A stretch of 45,220 bases of DNA from Hyphomicrobiales bacterium (GCA_012842935.1 DUSC01000271.1:1-45220); one strand, 5' to 3'; positions 34,478 through 44,486 are shown, counted from the first letter of the stretch. A program made the numbers and translations. Notes: generated by a model not told the origin, from the sequence alone.

Positions 34478-36592
34478 ATGAAGATGGCGAGCGGCGCAAC
34501 GCCGCTGATAGCGCTTGACGCCGTGGCGCTCGATACGGAGACAACCGGCCTCGACGCGTCGAAGGCCCGCATCGTCCAGATCGGTGCGCTGGCCATCGGC
34601 GCCGGCCGGCTCCTCGAAGGGGCCACGCTCGATCTCCTTGTCGATCCCGGCGTCCCCATTCCGTCGGCTTCCTCGCGAATCCACAACATAACCAACGCCT
34701 TGGTGCGCAACTCGCCCCCGTTTCCCGCGGCCTGGGAGAAGCTGAGGGAGTTTGCCGCCGGCCGTGTCCTTGTCGGCCATTCGATCGGTTTCGATCTGGC
34801 CGTGCTGGAAAAGGAAACCGGCCGCGCCAACCTCCCCTGGGAACGGCCGCGTACGCTTTGCGTACGCCTTCTGGCCAAGGTGGCGAATCCCGGCCTCGCG
34901 GATTATTCGCTCGACGCGCTGGCCTCGTGGCTCGGCGTCACCGTCGGCGGCCGCCACTCGGCGCTGGGCGACGCGAAGGCCGCGGCCGAGATCTTCCTGG
35001 CGTTGCTGCCGAAGCTGCAGGAGCGCGGCATCCGCACGCTGGCCGAAGCCGAACGCGCCTCGCTCCGGCTGACCAGCGAACTCGACAAGGCCCATCAGGC
35101 CGGATGGGTGGCGCCGGTGGCCGCGCCCGCTGCGCCGGTCTTCCAGGCGATCGATCCCTACGCCTACCGCCACCGTATCGGCGATCTGATGAGCGCCCCA
35201 CCGATCGTCGTCCGTTCCGACGCCACGGCCCGCGACGTCATCGCCCTCATGGTGGAGCGACGCATCTCGTCGGTGTTTGTCTCCGATGCCGGCGAACCCG
35301 GTGCGCCGATCGGCGACTACGGCATCGTCACCGAGCGCGACGTCATGCGCCTGATCGCGGCGCGCGGCGAGGCCGCATTTTCCTGCAGGGTCGGCGAGAT
35401 CGCCACCCGCCCGCTGGCCTCGATCAGGACCCAGGCGTTCGCCTACCGTGCCATCGGCCGCATGGATCGACTGAAGATCCGCCACCTCGCCGTGCGCCAC
35501 GAGGACGGCCGGCTGGCCGGCATCGTCTCGGCGCGCGACCTGCTCAAGCTGCGCGCCGGCGTCGCCATCAACCTCGACGACCGGCTGGAGGCGACCGGTT
35601 CCGCGGCCGAGATGGCGGCCGCCTGGGCGACGCTGCCCACCGTCGCCGACGGCCTGATCGCCGAGCGCCTCGACGCCCGCGTCATCGCGGAAATCGTCAG
35701 CGAGGAACTTTGTGCGGTGACGCGCCGAGCCGCGATGCTCGCCGAGGCGTCGATGGCGGCCGAGGGCTTCGGCGCGCCGCCCTGTCCGTGGACGCTGCTC
35801 GTCCTCGGCTCGGGCGGCCGCGGCGAGAGCCTGCTCGCCGCCGACCAGGACAACGCCATCGTCTTCGCCGCGGGCGAACCCGGCGGACCTGAGGACCGCT
35901 GGTTCGCCGAACTCGGCCGGCGTATCGCCGACATTCTCGACACCGCGGGAGTCCCGTACTGCAAGGGCGGCGTCATGGCGAAGAATCCCGAGTTCCGCGG
36001 CTCGCTCGACCTGTGGAAGTCGCGTATCGCCGACTGGGTGCGCCGCTCACGCCCCCAGGACCTGCTCAACGTCGACATCTTCTTCGACATGCGGCCGATC
36101 CATGGCGACAACGCCATGGGCTGGGAGCTCTTCGAGCATGCCTACCGGACCGGCCATGGCGAGGCGCATTTCGCCAAGCTGCTCGGCGCCAATCTCGATC
36201 AGATCGGCAATCCCTTCACCCTGTTCGGCGGCTTCCAGCTCGAGGATGGCCGGCTGGACCTCAAGAAGTACGGCCTGTTCCCGATCGTGGCGACGGCGCG
36301 GACCCTCGCCATCCGCCACGATGTCCGCGAGCGCTCGACCAAGGCGCGCCTGGAGCGGCTGATCGGGCTCGGCATCGGCGGCGATCAGGACATGGCCGCC
36401 ATGCTTTCGGGCCATGCACTGCTGCTCTCGCTGTTACTGGCGCAGCAGAGCCGCGACCTGCATTCGGGCATTCCCGCCTCGAACCGGGTCGAGGTCGCGA
36501 AGCTTTCCAAGGTCGAGCAGGCCGATCTCAAGTCGGTGCTGAAGCAGCTCCAGTCCGCTTCGGCGCTAGTCAAGGATTTGATGTTCGGCTGA
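34478..36592 (+). CDS. DnaQ-like exonuclease fused to CBS pair and DUF294 nucleotidyltransferase-like domain
   Basis: Cytoplasmic three-part protein of 704 residues. Residues about 12-180 form a DEDDh 3'-5' exonuclease: DTETTG (Asp-19, Glu-21), Asp in GHSIGFDL and the His/Asp pair in HSALGDAKA near 160. Residues about 233-360 form two CBS motifs (LMSAPPIVVRSDATARDVI; ATRPLASIRTQAFAYRAIG), which usually bind adenine nucleotides. Residues about 430-560 carry the DUF294 nucleotidyltransferase core, GSGGRGESLLAADQDNAIVF, with Asp-x-Asp near 455; a DUF294 C-terminal helical domain ends the protein. Many relatives have a cyclic-nucleotide domain in place of the exonuclease. GGGGAGG precedes the ATG. 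Its substrate is unknown. Confidence 0.9.
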   Translation: MKMASGATPLIALDAVALDTETTGLDASKARIVQIGALAIGAGRLLEGATLDLLVDPGVPIPSASSRIHNITNALVRNSPPFPAAWEKLREFAAGRVLVGHSIGFDLAVLEKETGRANLPWERPRTLCVRLLAKVANPGLADYSLDALASWLGVTVGGRHSALGDAKAAAEIFLALLPKLQERGIRTLAEAERASLRLTSELDKAHQAGWVAPVAAPAAPVFQAIDPYAYRHRIGDLMSAPPIVVRSDATARDVIALMVERRISSVFVSDAGEPGAPIGDYGIVTERDVMRLIAARGEAAFSCRVGEIATRPLASIRTQAFAYRAIGRMDRLKIRHLAVRHEDGRLAGIVSARDLLKLRAGVAINLDDRLEATGSAAEMAAAWATLPTVADGLIAERLDARVIAEIVSEELCAVTRRAAMLAEASMAAEGFGAPPCPWTLLVLGSGGRGESLLAADQDNAIVFAAGEPGGPEDRWFAELGRRIADILDTAGVPYCKGGVMAKNPEFRGSLDLWKSRIADWVRRSRPQDLLNVDIFFDMRPIHGDNAMGWELFEHAYRTGHGEAHFAKLLGANLDQIGNPFTLFGGFQLEDGRLDLKKYGLFPIVATARTLAIRHDVRERSTKARLERLIGLGIGGDQDMAAMLSGHALLLSLLLAQQSRDLHSGIPASNRVEVAKLSKVEQADLKSVLKQLQSASALVKDLMFG

Positions 36593-36615
36593 TCCGGCAG
36601 CGGAAGGAGGCAGGC

Positions 36616-37485
36616 TTAGCCGAAAGCTCGCGTGACCTTGGTCGGCGTCTCGGCGAACACGGCGTCGGGCACGAAAAAATCGCCGGCGAGCGGCCCAGTG
36701 GCACCGGGCGCGTAGACCGAGAAGTCGGTGACGCCCTCCTCGCGCAGCACCATCTCGTCGATGAAGAAGTTGCCGGTACAGTCGCGCGAAGGGCGGGACA
36801 GGATCGCATGCGCGGCATCTGCCATGATCTCCGGCGACCGGCTCATCGACGCCACCGTCTCGCCGCCGAGCAGGTTGCGCACCGCCGCCGTATCGATGGC
36901 CGTCAGCGGCCACAACGAATTGACGGCGATGCCGTCCTTGGCGAACTCCGCCGACATGCCGAGCGTGCACATCGACATGCCGAACTTCGCCATCGTGTAG
37001 GCGACGTGGTTCTTGAACCACTTTGCAGCCATGTCGAGCGGCGGCGACAGTGTCAGGATGTGGGGGTTCGCCGCCTTCTTCAGGTACGGGATGCACGTCT
37101 TCGACACCAGGAACGTGCCGCGCGTGTTGATCTGGTGCATCAGGTCGAAGCGCTTCATGTCGGTGGCGAGCGTGCCGGTGAGCTGAATTGCGCTGGCGTT
37201 GTTGACGCAAATGTCGATGCCGCCGAACGTCGCCACCGTCTTCTCCACCGCATCGGCCACCTGCGCCTCCTCGCGGATGTCGCAGATCACCGGCAAGGCC
37301 TTGCCGCCGGCCTTCTCGATCTCCCGGGCGGCCGTGTAGATCGTGCCGGGCAGCTTGGGATGCGGTTCGGCCGTCTTCGCCGCGATCGTCACGTTCGCCC
37401 CGTCGCGCGCTGCGCGCAGGGCGATGGCGAGACCGATGCCGCGCGAACCGCCGGAGATGAACAGGGTCTTGCCCTTCAGCGACAT
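36616..37485 (-). CDS. SDR family oxidoreductase, HSDL2-like
   Basis: Short-chain dehydrogenase of 289 residues. The cofactor motif SGGSRGIG (residues 11-18), NNAS (95-98) and the catalytic Ser-147, Tyr-163 and Lys-167 (YTMAK) are present. The overall pattern (ITLSPPLDM-like segment, SLWPLTAI and FFIDEMVLREEGVTDFSVYA) is that of hydroxysteroid dehydrogenase-like protein 2, known from fatty-acid metabolism context but without a fixed substrate. A GAGG site precedes the start. It converges with the exonuclease fusion, 23 bases apart. Confidence 0.88.
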   Translation of the reverse strand: MSLKGKTLFISGGSRGIGLAIALRAARDGANVTIAAKTAEPHPKLPGTIYTAAREIEKAGGKALPVICDIREEAQVADAVEKTVATFGGIDICVNNASAIQLTGTLATDMKRFDLMHQINTRGTFLVSKTCIPYLKKAANPHILTLSPPLDMAAKWFKNHVAYTMAKFGMSMCTLGMSAEFAKDGIAVNSLWPLTAIDTAAVRNLLGGETVASMSRSPEIMADAAHAILSRPSRDCTGNFFIDEMVLREEGVTDFSVYAPGATGPLAGDFFVPDAVFAETPTKVTRAFG

Positions 37486-37555
37486 GGCTTCCTCCTCGTC
37501 ATCGGGCGCGATCCTCGCTTGCCCGCGCGCGCAAGGCAAGCCGGGAAAGCCGGTG

Positions 37556-38257
37556 CTACCCGATCGCATCGATCACCGGCAACAGATCGCCAATACCGGC
37601 GATTTTCCGGTATCGCGGTTCGCCTTCGGGTTCGGGCACGTGCTCCAGCACCCAGGTCAGGTCGTGCGGCACGTAGACGCCCCAGCCGCCGGCCTCGATC
37701 GCCGGCACCACGTCGGACTTCAGCGAGTTTCCGACCATCATCGCCCGCTCCGGCCCGTCACCATGGCGGGCGAAGATACGGCGGTAGGTCGAAGCCGACT
37801 TGTCGGAGACGATCTCGACGGCGTCGAAGAGGTCGCCGAGCCCGGAGGCCGCGAGCTTGCGCTCCTGGTCGAACAGGTCGCCCTTTGTGATCATCACCAG
37901 CCGGTAGCGCCCGGAAAGCGCCTCCAGCGTCTCGCGTACCCGGGGCAGCGTCTCGACTGGATGGGAGAGCATCTCGCGACCGGCATCGAGGATGTCGCCG
38001 ATTACCGCCGCCGGTACCTTGCCGGCCGTCACTTCGATCGCCGTCTCGATCATCGACAGGGTGAAACCCTTGATTCCGAAGCCGTAGTGGCGAAGGTTGC
38101 GCTTCTCCGCTTCCAGCAGCCGCTCCATCAGATGGTCGGCGGAAGCATAGTCGGCGAGCAGCGCGGCGAACTGCTTCTCCGTCATGCGGAAGAACTGCTC
38201 GTTCTGCCAAAGCGTGTCGTCGGCGTCGAAGCCGATCGTCGAGATGGCGGAGGTCAT
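37556..38257 (-). CDS. HAD-superfamily hydrolase
   Basis: Cytoplasmic phosphatase-type enzyme, 233 residues. The nucleophile motif DADDT (Asp-11, Asp-13) opens the protein; motif II Thr lies in VMITKGD, motif III Lys in VSDKSAS and motif IV in MVGNSLKSDVVPA. The cap is of the helical C1 type. Relatives dephosphorylate small metabolites or dehalogenate haloacids; the substrate cannot be read. It lies 70 bases upstream of the SDR in the same direction. Confidence 0.88.
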   Translation of the reverse strand: MTSAISTIGFDADDTLWQNEQFFRMTEKQFAALLADYASADHLMERLLEAEKRNLRHYGFGIKGFTLSMIETAIEVTAGKVPAAVIGDILDAGREMLSHPVETLPRVRETLEALSGRYRLVMITKGDLFDQERKLAASGLGDLFDAVEIVSDKSASTYRRIFARHGDGPERAMMVGNSLKSDVVPAIEAGGWGVYVPHDLTWVLEHVPEPEGEPRYRKIAGIGDLLPVIDAIG

Positions 38258-38609
38258 GGTGCGGTCGCCTGCATTTCCGGCTGCTGGTTTAGGCCCGGCG
38301 GCGGGCGAAGAAAACCCGCAATTCATACGCTCTCCGCATTCATCGCGTCGAATGGCCGCGATCGTGGGGCGGTTGGCGGCGACGGGCGCAGGCGAAGCGG
38401 CATCTCGGCCTTTCTGGAAGCGCCTCGCCGGCGCCAAGTTCCGCGCGCGGGTCGTCGCGGCCCCGCTCGTCATCCTCGCCTTCGCCGGCATCAGCTCGGC
38501 AGCAGGCATCGTCGCGCTGGAACGCCGCGCCGAGGCCGGCGACGTCGACGCCATGGCGGCGCTCGCCGCCCCGGGGCGCCGCTCCGCGCTCGCTTGCCGG
38601 ACGGTCCGC
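38258..38609. other. Gap without a supported gene
   Basis: These 352 bases separate the HAD and TetR genes, both on the minus strand. A plus-strand frame from about 38354 reads a basic segment, a hydrophobic stretch (VVAAPLVILAFAGISSAAGIVAL) and then runs on antisense through the TetR gene. It has no clear ribosome site and no family resemblance, so I do not call it. A small membrane peptide cannot be ruled out. Confidence 0.4.
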
Positions 38610-39236
38610 CTACGGTTGCTCCACCCCAACGCCGACAGGCGGTTCGTTGTCGTCCTTGTGGGCCAGCGCCACGTGCCACAGCCGGGCGAGGTCGGCGGTC
38701 AGCGTTGCATCCTCGGGGCGGGGCGAGGCGCCGAAAACGGTGGTCGCCAGCTGCATCGTACCCGTCAGCAGCATCGCCAGGCCGCCCTCTCCCAGCGCCT
38801 CGGGCCAGCGGCCCTGCGCCCGCAGCGCCGCGGCGATCTGCCGGGCCGTATCCTGCATGGAACCGACCATGATGTCGGCCAGATCGCGGTTGTGCACAAG
38901 CGCCTCGTTCGCGACCGCGGCGATCCGGCTGAACTTGCGCTGCTCCGTGACGATCGAGGCGATCCAGCGTTCGAGCCCCTCCAGGCCGAACTCGATATCA
39001 GGCAGGGTCATCACCACCGCCACCATGTGCGGCCGAAGGGTGAGGGCGATTTCGTCGGCAATCTCGGCCTTGCTCGAAAAATGCAGGTAGAGGGTGGCGC
39101 GGCCGATTCTGGCCCGCGTGGCGATATGGCTCATCGTCACCGAGCGATATCCCATTTCCGCGAACGCCTCGGTCGCCGCGCGCACGATCCGCTCCCGGGT
39201 CCGTTCCTTCGCCTCGTCTCGTAGCACGCTTTCCAT
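38610..39236 (-). CDS. TetR-family transcriptional repressor
   Basis: DNA-binding protein of 208 residues. The N-terminal HTH covers residues about 14-60: RIVRAATEAFAEMGYRSVTMSHIATRA, then GRATLYLHFSSKAEIADEI. The rest is the ligand-binding helical domain. It is divergent from the FAD monooxygenase/hydrolase pair, and the gap between them holds a perfect 16-bp palindrome. It likely represses that pair, and itself, until a ligand binds. Confidence 0.9.
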   Translation of the reverse strand: MESVLRDEAKERTRERIVRAATEAFAEMGYRSVTMSHIATRARIGRATLYLHFSSKAEIADEIALTLRPHMVAVVMTLPDIEFGLEGLERWIASIVTEQRKFSRIAAVANEALVHNRDLADIMVGSMQDTARQIAAALRAQGRWPEALGEGGLAMLLTGTMQLATTVFGASPRPEDATLTADLARLWHVALAHKDDNEPPVGVGVEQP

Positions 39237-39282
39237 CGGGCCTCTCTAGATGCTTTTCGGTGATCCTTCCAGTCGACGCAAT

Positions 39283-39298
39283 ATAGACATATGTCTAT
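39283..39298. promoter_or_regulatory. TetR operator-like palindrome
   Basis: ATAGACATATGTCTAT is a perfect 16-bp palindrome in the divergent gap. It runs into a -35-like TTGACT (39298-39303) for the monooxygenase; a weak -10 (TAGAGT, 39320-39325) follows with 16-base spacing. It lies 47 bases upstream of the TetR start. Position and symmetry fit a TetR operator controlling both sides. Confidence 0.75.
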
Positions 39299-39351
39299 TG
39301 ACTGGACAGGTGACTTGTATAGAGTGCCCGCGTCGCGCTCGGGAGGATACC

Positions 39352-40659
39352 GTGTCCGTTTCGTTGAGAATCCTGATCGCCGGCGGCGGCGTCGGCGGGC
39401 TTGCCCTGGCACAGGGCCTGAAGAAGGCGGGACACACCGTCCGGCTCTACGAGAAGAGCGTTTCGGGCGGTGCCGCGGGCTACCGGCTGCACATGAACGG
39501 CGACGGCGGCAACGCGCTCAAGGATTTGCTCCCGCCGGATCTGTTCCAGCTCTACCTCGCCACCTCGCGCAAGGATCCGCGCAAGGAACGTCTCGTCTTC
39601 TACGACAACCATCTCCGCGAACTGGGCGAACGGCCCCATCTGGGCGCTAGGGTGGTGGACCGGCCGAAGGACACCGCGGCGAACCGCGCGACGTTGCGAG
39701 AGCTGCTCATGATCGGGCTCGCGGATGTCGTCATCGCCGGGGAGATCCAAGGCTACGAGGAGACGACCGATGGCGTGGAAATCATTCTCGAGGACGGACG
39801 CCGCGACAGGGGCGACCTGCTGGTCGGGTTCGACGGCGTTCATTCCCGCGTCCGCCGGTCGAAGCTGCCGCAGGCGCGGGTAATGGACACGGGGCTTTTC
39901 GCCATCTACGGGCGCGCGCCCCTGCCGCCTTCGCTCCCTCCCCAGCTCATGGACGGCTTTGTCATCGTCTTCGGCCCGAAGGTTCTCGAGAACGGCGTTC
40001 TCTCGCTCGGCGTCTTCGACCCGCGCATTGCCGTCGACGAGGCTCCCGCCCGCTGTGGTATCGACGCCCGCCTCACGCCGGTGGCACCCTACATGATGAT
40101 CGCGGGCAGCCTGCCGGCATCGATGGTACGCGAAAAGGGGCTGAGGTCGGACACCATCACCGGCCCGCAGATGAAGGATTCGCTGCAAGAACTGGTGAAA
40201 GGATGGGACCCTCACATCGTCGCGATGGTCGATGCAGCCAGGGCCGAAGATTTCTTCGCGACGCGCGTGCGCTACGTCGAGGCACCCTACGACTGGGCCT
40301 CATCGCGGGTGACGCTCGCCGGCGATGCCATTCACGGAATGCCGCCCACACTGGGCATCGGCGCCAACCTCGCCTTGCGCGACGCGCAGGTTCTCGCGGA
40401 AAAGCTGAACGGGCTCGCGTCCGGCAGCCGGGCGGCGATCGTCGCCGCGGTTCGCTCCTATGAAGCCGAGATGCGCGGCTATGCCTTTCCGCTGGTCAAA
40501 CGCGCCATCACGCAGGAGGGCAGCGCCTCGGGCTTCACTCCCATGGGAGTTCTCCGCCTGATCCGGCTCGTCGGAATCGGACCGTTTCTGAATGCTTTGC
40601 GCGGACGAAAGAAGAGTTTCGTCCGCCCGGCGAACGATGAAGAGGAGCGCGCACAGTGA
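39352..40659 (+). CDS. FAD-dependent monooxygenase (aromatic hydroxylase type)
   Basis: Flavoprotein of 435 residues of the PHBH-like group (FAD_binding_3). The Rossmann motif GGGVGGLALAQGLKKAGHTV starts the protein; the DG motif is GFDGVHSRVRR, and the second FAD motif is LAGDAIHGMPPTLGIGANLALRDA. I chose the GTG at 39352 because GGGAGG stands just before it; an in-frame ATG further upstream would overlap the operator. Relatives hydroxylate aromatic compounds or inactivate antibiotics such as tetracyclines and rifamycins. It overlaps the next gene by four bases. Confidence 0.9.
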   Translation: MSVSLRILIAGGGVGGLALAQGLKKAGHTVRLYEKSVSGGAAGYRLHMNGDGGNALKDLLPPDLFQLYLATSRKDPRKERLVFYDNHLRELGERPHLGARVVDRPKDTAANRATLRELLMIGLADVVIAGEIQGYEETTDGVEIILEDGRRDRGDLLVGFDGVHSRVRRSKLPQARVMDTGLFAIYGRAPLPPSLPPQLMDGFVIVFGPKVLENGVLSLGVFDPRIAVDEAPARCGIDARLTPVAPYMMIAGSLPASMVREKGLRSDTITGPQMKDSLQELVKGWDPHIVAMVDAARAEDFFATRVRYVEAPYDWASSRVTLAGDAIHGMPPTLGIGANLALRDAQVLAEKLNGLASGSRAAIVAAVRSYEAEMRGYAFPLVKRAITQEGSASGFTPMGVLRLIRLVGIGPFLNALRGRKKSFVRPANDEEERAQ

Positions 40660-41537
40660 GCGTAAGAGACGTCGAGATCAGGATTCCTGGTGTTACCTTG
40701 AGGGGCAAGCTGTTCCTGCCGGAGGGCAGAGGTCCCTATCCCGCAGTCATCCTGCAATCAGGTCTCGGCGGCCCCGCCGATTCGATCTATCCGCTGACGC
40801 AGGCTTTCGTCGGCGCCGGGCTCGCGACGCTGGTTTACGACCACCGCTATACGGGTATCAGCGACGGCGAGCCGCGCCAGCTCTTCGATCCCTGGCAGCA
40901 ATGCCGCGACCTGCGCCACGTTATCACCTGGCTCGGACTGCAGCCCGAGGTGGACAAGGCGCGGATCGGCCTGTGGGGCATTTCCATCGGCGGGGCCAAT
41001 GCCCTGTTCGTCACCGCAATGGACAAGCGGGTCAAGGCCGTCGTCAGCCTCATCCCGCCTGTTTCCGGCTGGTCGGCGCGCAAGCTGCAGCCTGCCGACG
41101 TGCTGGCCGAGCTCGACGCCAGGATCCCCGAGGATCGCGAGACGCAGTTGCTGGGCGGCGAGGCGCTGACCATCCGGCTTCACGGCCAAAGGATGAAGGA
41201 CGACCCGGTCATGTTCTCCGACGAGGAGGGACTGGAATTCGTCGAGAACATGCTGAAGGCATCGCCGAGCTTCCGCAACGCGATCACGCTGTCGACGCTG
41301 GACTGCCTCTACGAGATGGAGGTGCAGGCTTATGCGGAGCGGATCGGCCAGCCGCTGCTCATGGTTCTGGCCAGCGAGGATACGGTCGCACCGGTGGAGG
41401 AGGCGCGGGAGATGTACGGCCGCGTGCCCGAGCCGAAGGAGAAGATCGAATATCCCGGGCAGCACTACGAGATCCTTTCCAACCATCTGCCGGAGATCCT
41501 CGGTCGCACGGCGGACTGGCTGGCACGGACCCTGTAG
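40656..41537 (+). CDS. Alpha/beta hydrolase
   Basis: Cytoplasmic hydrolase of 293 residues. Nucleophile Ser-110 is in GISIGG; an Asp in LASEDTVAP and His in PGQHYEIL complete the likely triad. It has the N-terminal strands of the DLH/BAAT-like or 2-hydroxyacyl-type group (VILQSGLGGPADSIYPL). The start is a GTG that overlaps the monooxygenase stop (GTGA), so the two are translationally coupled. It may open or cleave the product of the monooxygenase, as in lactone or ester breakdown; this is inference. Confidence 0.88.
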   Translation: MSVRDVEIRIPGVTLRGKLFLPEGRGPYPAVILQSGLGGPADSIYPLTQAFVGAGLATLVYDHRYTGISDGEPRQLFDPWQQCRDLRHVITWLGLQPEVDKARIGLWGISIGGANALFVTAMDKRVKAVVSLIPPVSGWSARKLQPADVLAELDARIPEDRETQLLGGEALTIRLHGQRMKDDPVMFSDEEGLEFVENMLKASPSFRNAITLSTLDCLYEMEVQAYAERIGQPLLMVLASEDTVAPVEEAREMYGRVPEPKEKIEYPGQHYEILSNHLPEILGRTADWLARTL

Positions 41538-41657
41538 CGACTCGCGCGTCCGCTTCGGCGGGGCATGCGCCGCCGATACCGGCCCGCTTGCCACTGCCCC
41601 GCGTCTCGCGCCATTCTGTCGCTACAAGCCGCCACTCAAGTTGCGGCGGTGATCGGA

Positions 41658-44407
41658 ATGGGCACGAGCATGCGCCAGGAGCGCGACGCGAGCGACGGCC
41701 TGGCCCGCCTCGCGCAGGCCCTGCTCACCGCCGCTTTCGTCCTCGCCCTGTTTGCCGCCGCGCCCGCCAGGAGGGCAAGGCACTGCGCGGCGTCGCGCTC
41801 ATCGTCGGCCAGTCGTCCTACGAACACTTGCCCGCACTCGCCAATCCGGAAGGCGACTCCGCGGCGATCGAGGACCTGTTCGACCGCCTCGGCTTCGAGA
41901 CCGTCGATGCGCGCAACGCCGACGCCCGCAAACTCCGCCGCGCCCTTGAACGTTTCGTCGAGGACGCCGAGGGCGCCGACGTCGCCGTGCTTTATTATGC
42001 CGGCCACGGCATCGAGGCCGGCGGCGAAAACTGGCTCGTCCCGGTCGACGCCGATCTCGCGGCACTCGACGACGCCGGCGAACGCCTGGTGCCGCTCTCG
42101 GCTTTCCTCGCCGAACTGCAGGCGACGGTGCCGCTGTCAATCGTCATGCTTGACGCCTGCCGCGACAACCCGTTTCCCACCGGAGCGCTGGTGCGCAAGC
42201 AACCGGGCGCCGAGCCGATGCCCATCGGCACGGCCGGCCTCGGCGAGACGCGAGGCGCTGCGCGGTTGGGCGAGCCGCCGGCGGACGCCGACGGCATCGG
42301 CACGCTCGTCGCCTTCGCCGCCGAACCCGGTCGCGCCGCCCTCGACGGCACGCCAGGCGGTCACAGCCCTTATGCCGCGGCCGTGCTGCGCCATCTCGAC
42401 GCCATGGCGGGCGAAGAGTTCGGCCTCGTGATGCGCATGGTCGGAGAGGAAGTCTATCTCAGGACCGCCGGGCGCCAGCGCCCCTGGATCAACGAAAGCC
42501 TCCACCGCCGGCTCTATTTCGGCCGCGCGCCCGAACCGGCGGCCGGCGAGGAAGGCATGATTCTCGGCGAGCGCCGCCAGCTCCTGCTCACAATCGCCGC
42601 CCTGCCCGAGATCGGCCGCCGCCAGGTGGAGGCCGTTGCAGCAGACGGGAAGGTGCCGATGGATGCGCTGTTCGGCCTGCTGCGCGCCCTCGGCACCGAA
42701 GCGCCGAGCGACCCCTCGCGCCTCGACGCGCTGCTTCGCGAACAGAGCCGTCGGCTGGCCGAGATCATGGCCGAACGGGCGCGGCTGACCCGAAGCGATC
42801 CCGAAATCGCGCGGCTGGCCTCGCTCGCAGGTGAGGCGATCGACGAAGGCGCGCTGACAACGGCGACGGCGATCTTCGAGCGCGCCAAGGCGCGGGTCGC
42901 AACGCTGTCGCGCGAACTCGACGCCGTCGAAAGCGACATCCGCGACCGCCGCGTCGAATATGCCCGCGTCTATGCCGAAAGCGCCGCCGCCTACGAGCTT
43001 GCCTTCGACTTCGCCGCCGCAGCCGAAGACTACGAGCGAGCCTTCGTCGAGGTCGAACGCTGGGACGACGAATTGGCCTGGGACTACCGGCGCCGCGCCA
43101 CCATCGCCCAGTACCGCCACGGCGAGTACATGGGCGACGTCGCGGCGCTCGAACGCATTGTCGCGCGGCGCGACACGATCCTTCGCGCTGCCGCCCGCCT
43201 GCCCTCCGAGCTGCCTCGGGCGGAAGCGCTGCTGCAGATCGGCAATGCCCTGAACGTGCTGGGCAAGTTGCGTTCCGACGCGAAGACCCTCGAGGAGGCC
43301 ATCGCCTCCTACCGCCAGGCGCTGCCGGTCTTCGAGGCGGCCGGCGACCGCACCGGCCTGTCGCGCCTGAAGAACAACCTCGCCAGCGCGTTGGTCTCGC
43401 TCGGCGAGAACGACGCCGAGACGACGCGGCTCGACGAGGCGATCGCGCTGCATCGCCAGCTCGTCGCCGAGGCGCCGTTCGAGCAGGACACGGTCGAGTG
43501 GATGACGGCGCGCCTCAACCTCGCCTCGGCGCTGTCACGGCTCGGCGAGCGCAGCGGCTCGACCGCGACCACCCGCGAGGCGATGGAGATTCTGGCCGGG
43601 ATCGTCGAAAGAGTCCGTCCCGAGGCCGACCCGATCCCCTGGGCGCTGGCGAAGTTCAACCTCGCCGGCGCCATGCTCTTCGTCGGCGAGCGCGAGGGCA
43701 ATCCGAAGCTGCTCGCCGATTCGGCGAAGACGGCCGAGGCCGTGCTCGCCATCTGGACGCGCGAGGCCTTCCCGCTCTACTGGGCCTCGGTCCGCAACAA
43801 CATCGGCAACGCCTACCAGGTGCTCGGCCTCGTGCTCGGAGACGACACGTTCCTGCGCGCCGCTGTCTACGAATATGGCGACGCGCTGGAGGAATGGCGA
43901 CGCGACCGCGTCCCCGACGACTGGGCGCGGGCCAGCAACAACCTCGCCAACGTCCTGAAGAAGCTAGGCCAATCGACCGGCGAAGAGGCCAGGCTCGAAG
44001 AGGCCATCGCCCTCTATCGGTCGTGCATGGAGGTTTGGATACGGCCGGAGATGCCGCTCTCCTGGGCGTCGGCGCAGAACAATCTCGGCGATGCGCTGGC
44101 GATCCTCGGCGAGCGCCGCAACGACGCCGCCATGCTGCGCGCGGCCGTCGACGCCTTCGACCTGGCGCTCCAGGAATGGACCCGCGAGCGGGTCCCCTAC
44201 GACTGGGCCGTTGCGACCAACAACCGCGGCGGCGCCCTCGTCGCGCTCGGCACGGCCACCGCAGCGCCCGATCTGATCCGCGCCGGCATCGCCGACATCG
44301 AGGCCGCCTGGCAATACGACCGCGACACCGGCGAGACCGGCTACGACGACTATTACCGCAAGCGCCTCGACGCGGCGAAGGCGGCGCTGGCGAAGCTCTC
44401 GCCGTGA
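41658..44407 (+). pseudogene. Exported caspase-family (metacaspase-like) protein with TPR repeats, one-base frameshift
   Basis: The first 37 residues (MGTSMRQERDASDGLARLAQ, then ALLTAAFVLALFAAAPA) form a signal peptide in one frame. The protease domain continues in the next frame from QEGKALRGVALIVGQSSYEH. One C is missing after 41768; restoring it gives 916 residues. With that base, His-117 (YYAGHGIE) and Cys-168 (LDACRDN) are the caspase dyad. A helical stretch follows (about 260-420), then TPR-like repeats to the end (for example NNLASALVSLGEN, NNIGNAYQVLGLV, NNLANVLKKLGQ, NNLGDALAILGE). Without the shift no start codon lies close upstream of the protease domain. It may be a sequencing error or a true mutation. 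Periplasmic peptidase or scaffold role is inferred. Confidence 0.75.
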
Positions 44408-44486
44408 GCAGGCCGTCCACGGGTCGCGGCCCTTGCGAAATCGGCCTCATCCATACCGGCGGACCGGCCGCCCGTTCAGGCGGGCC

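Noticed and set aside
41755-41775. Programmed ribosomal frameshift in the caspase gene
   Set aside because: There is no slippery heptamer or obvious downstream hairpin; a missing base in a C-rich run explains the shift more simply.
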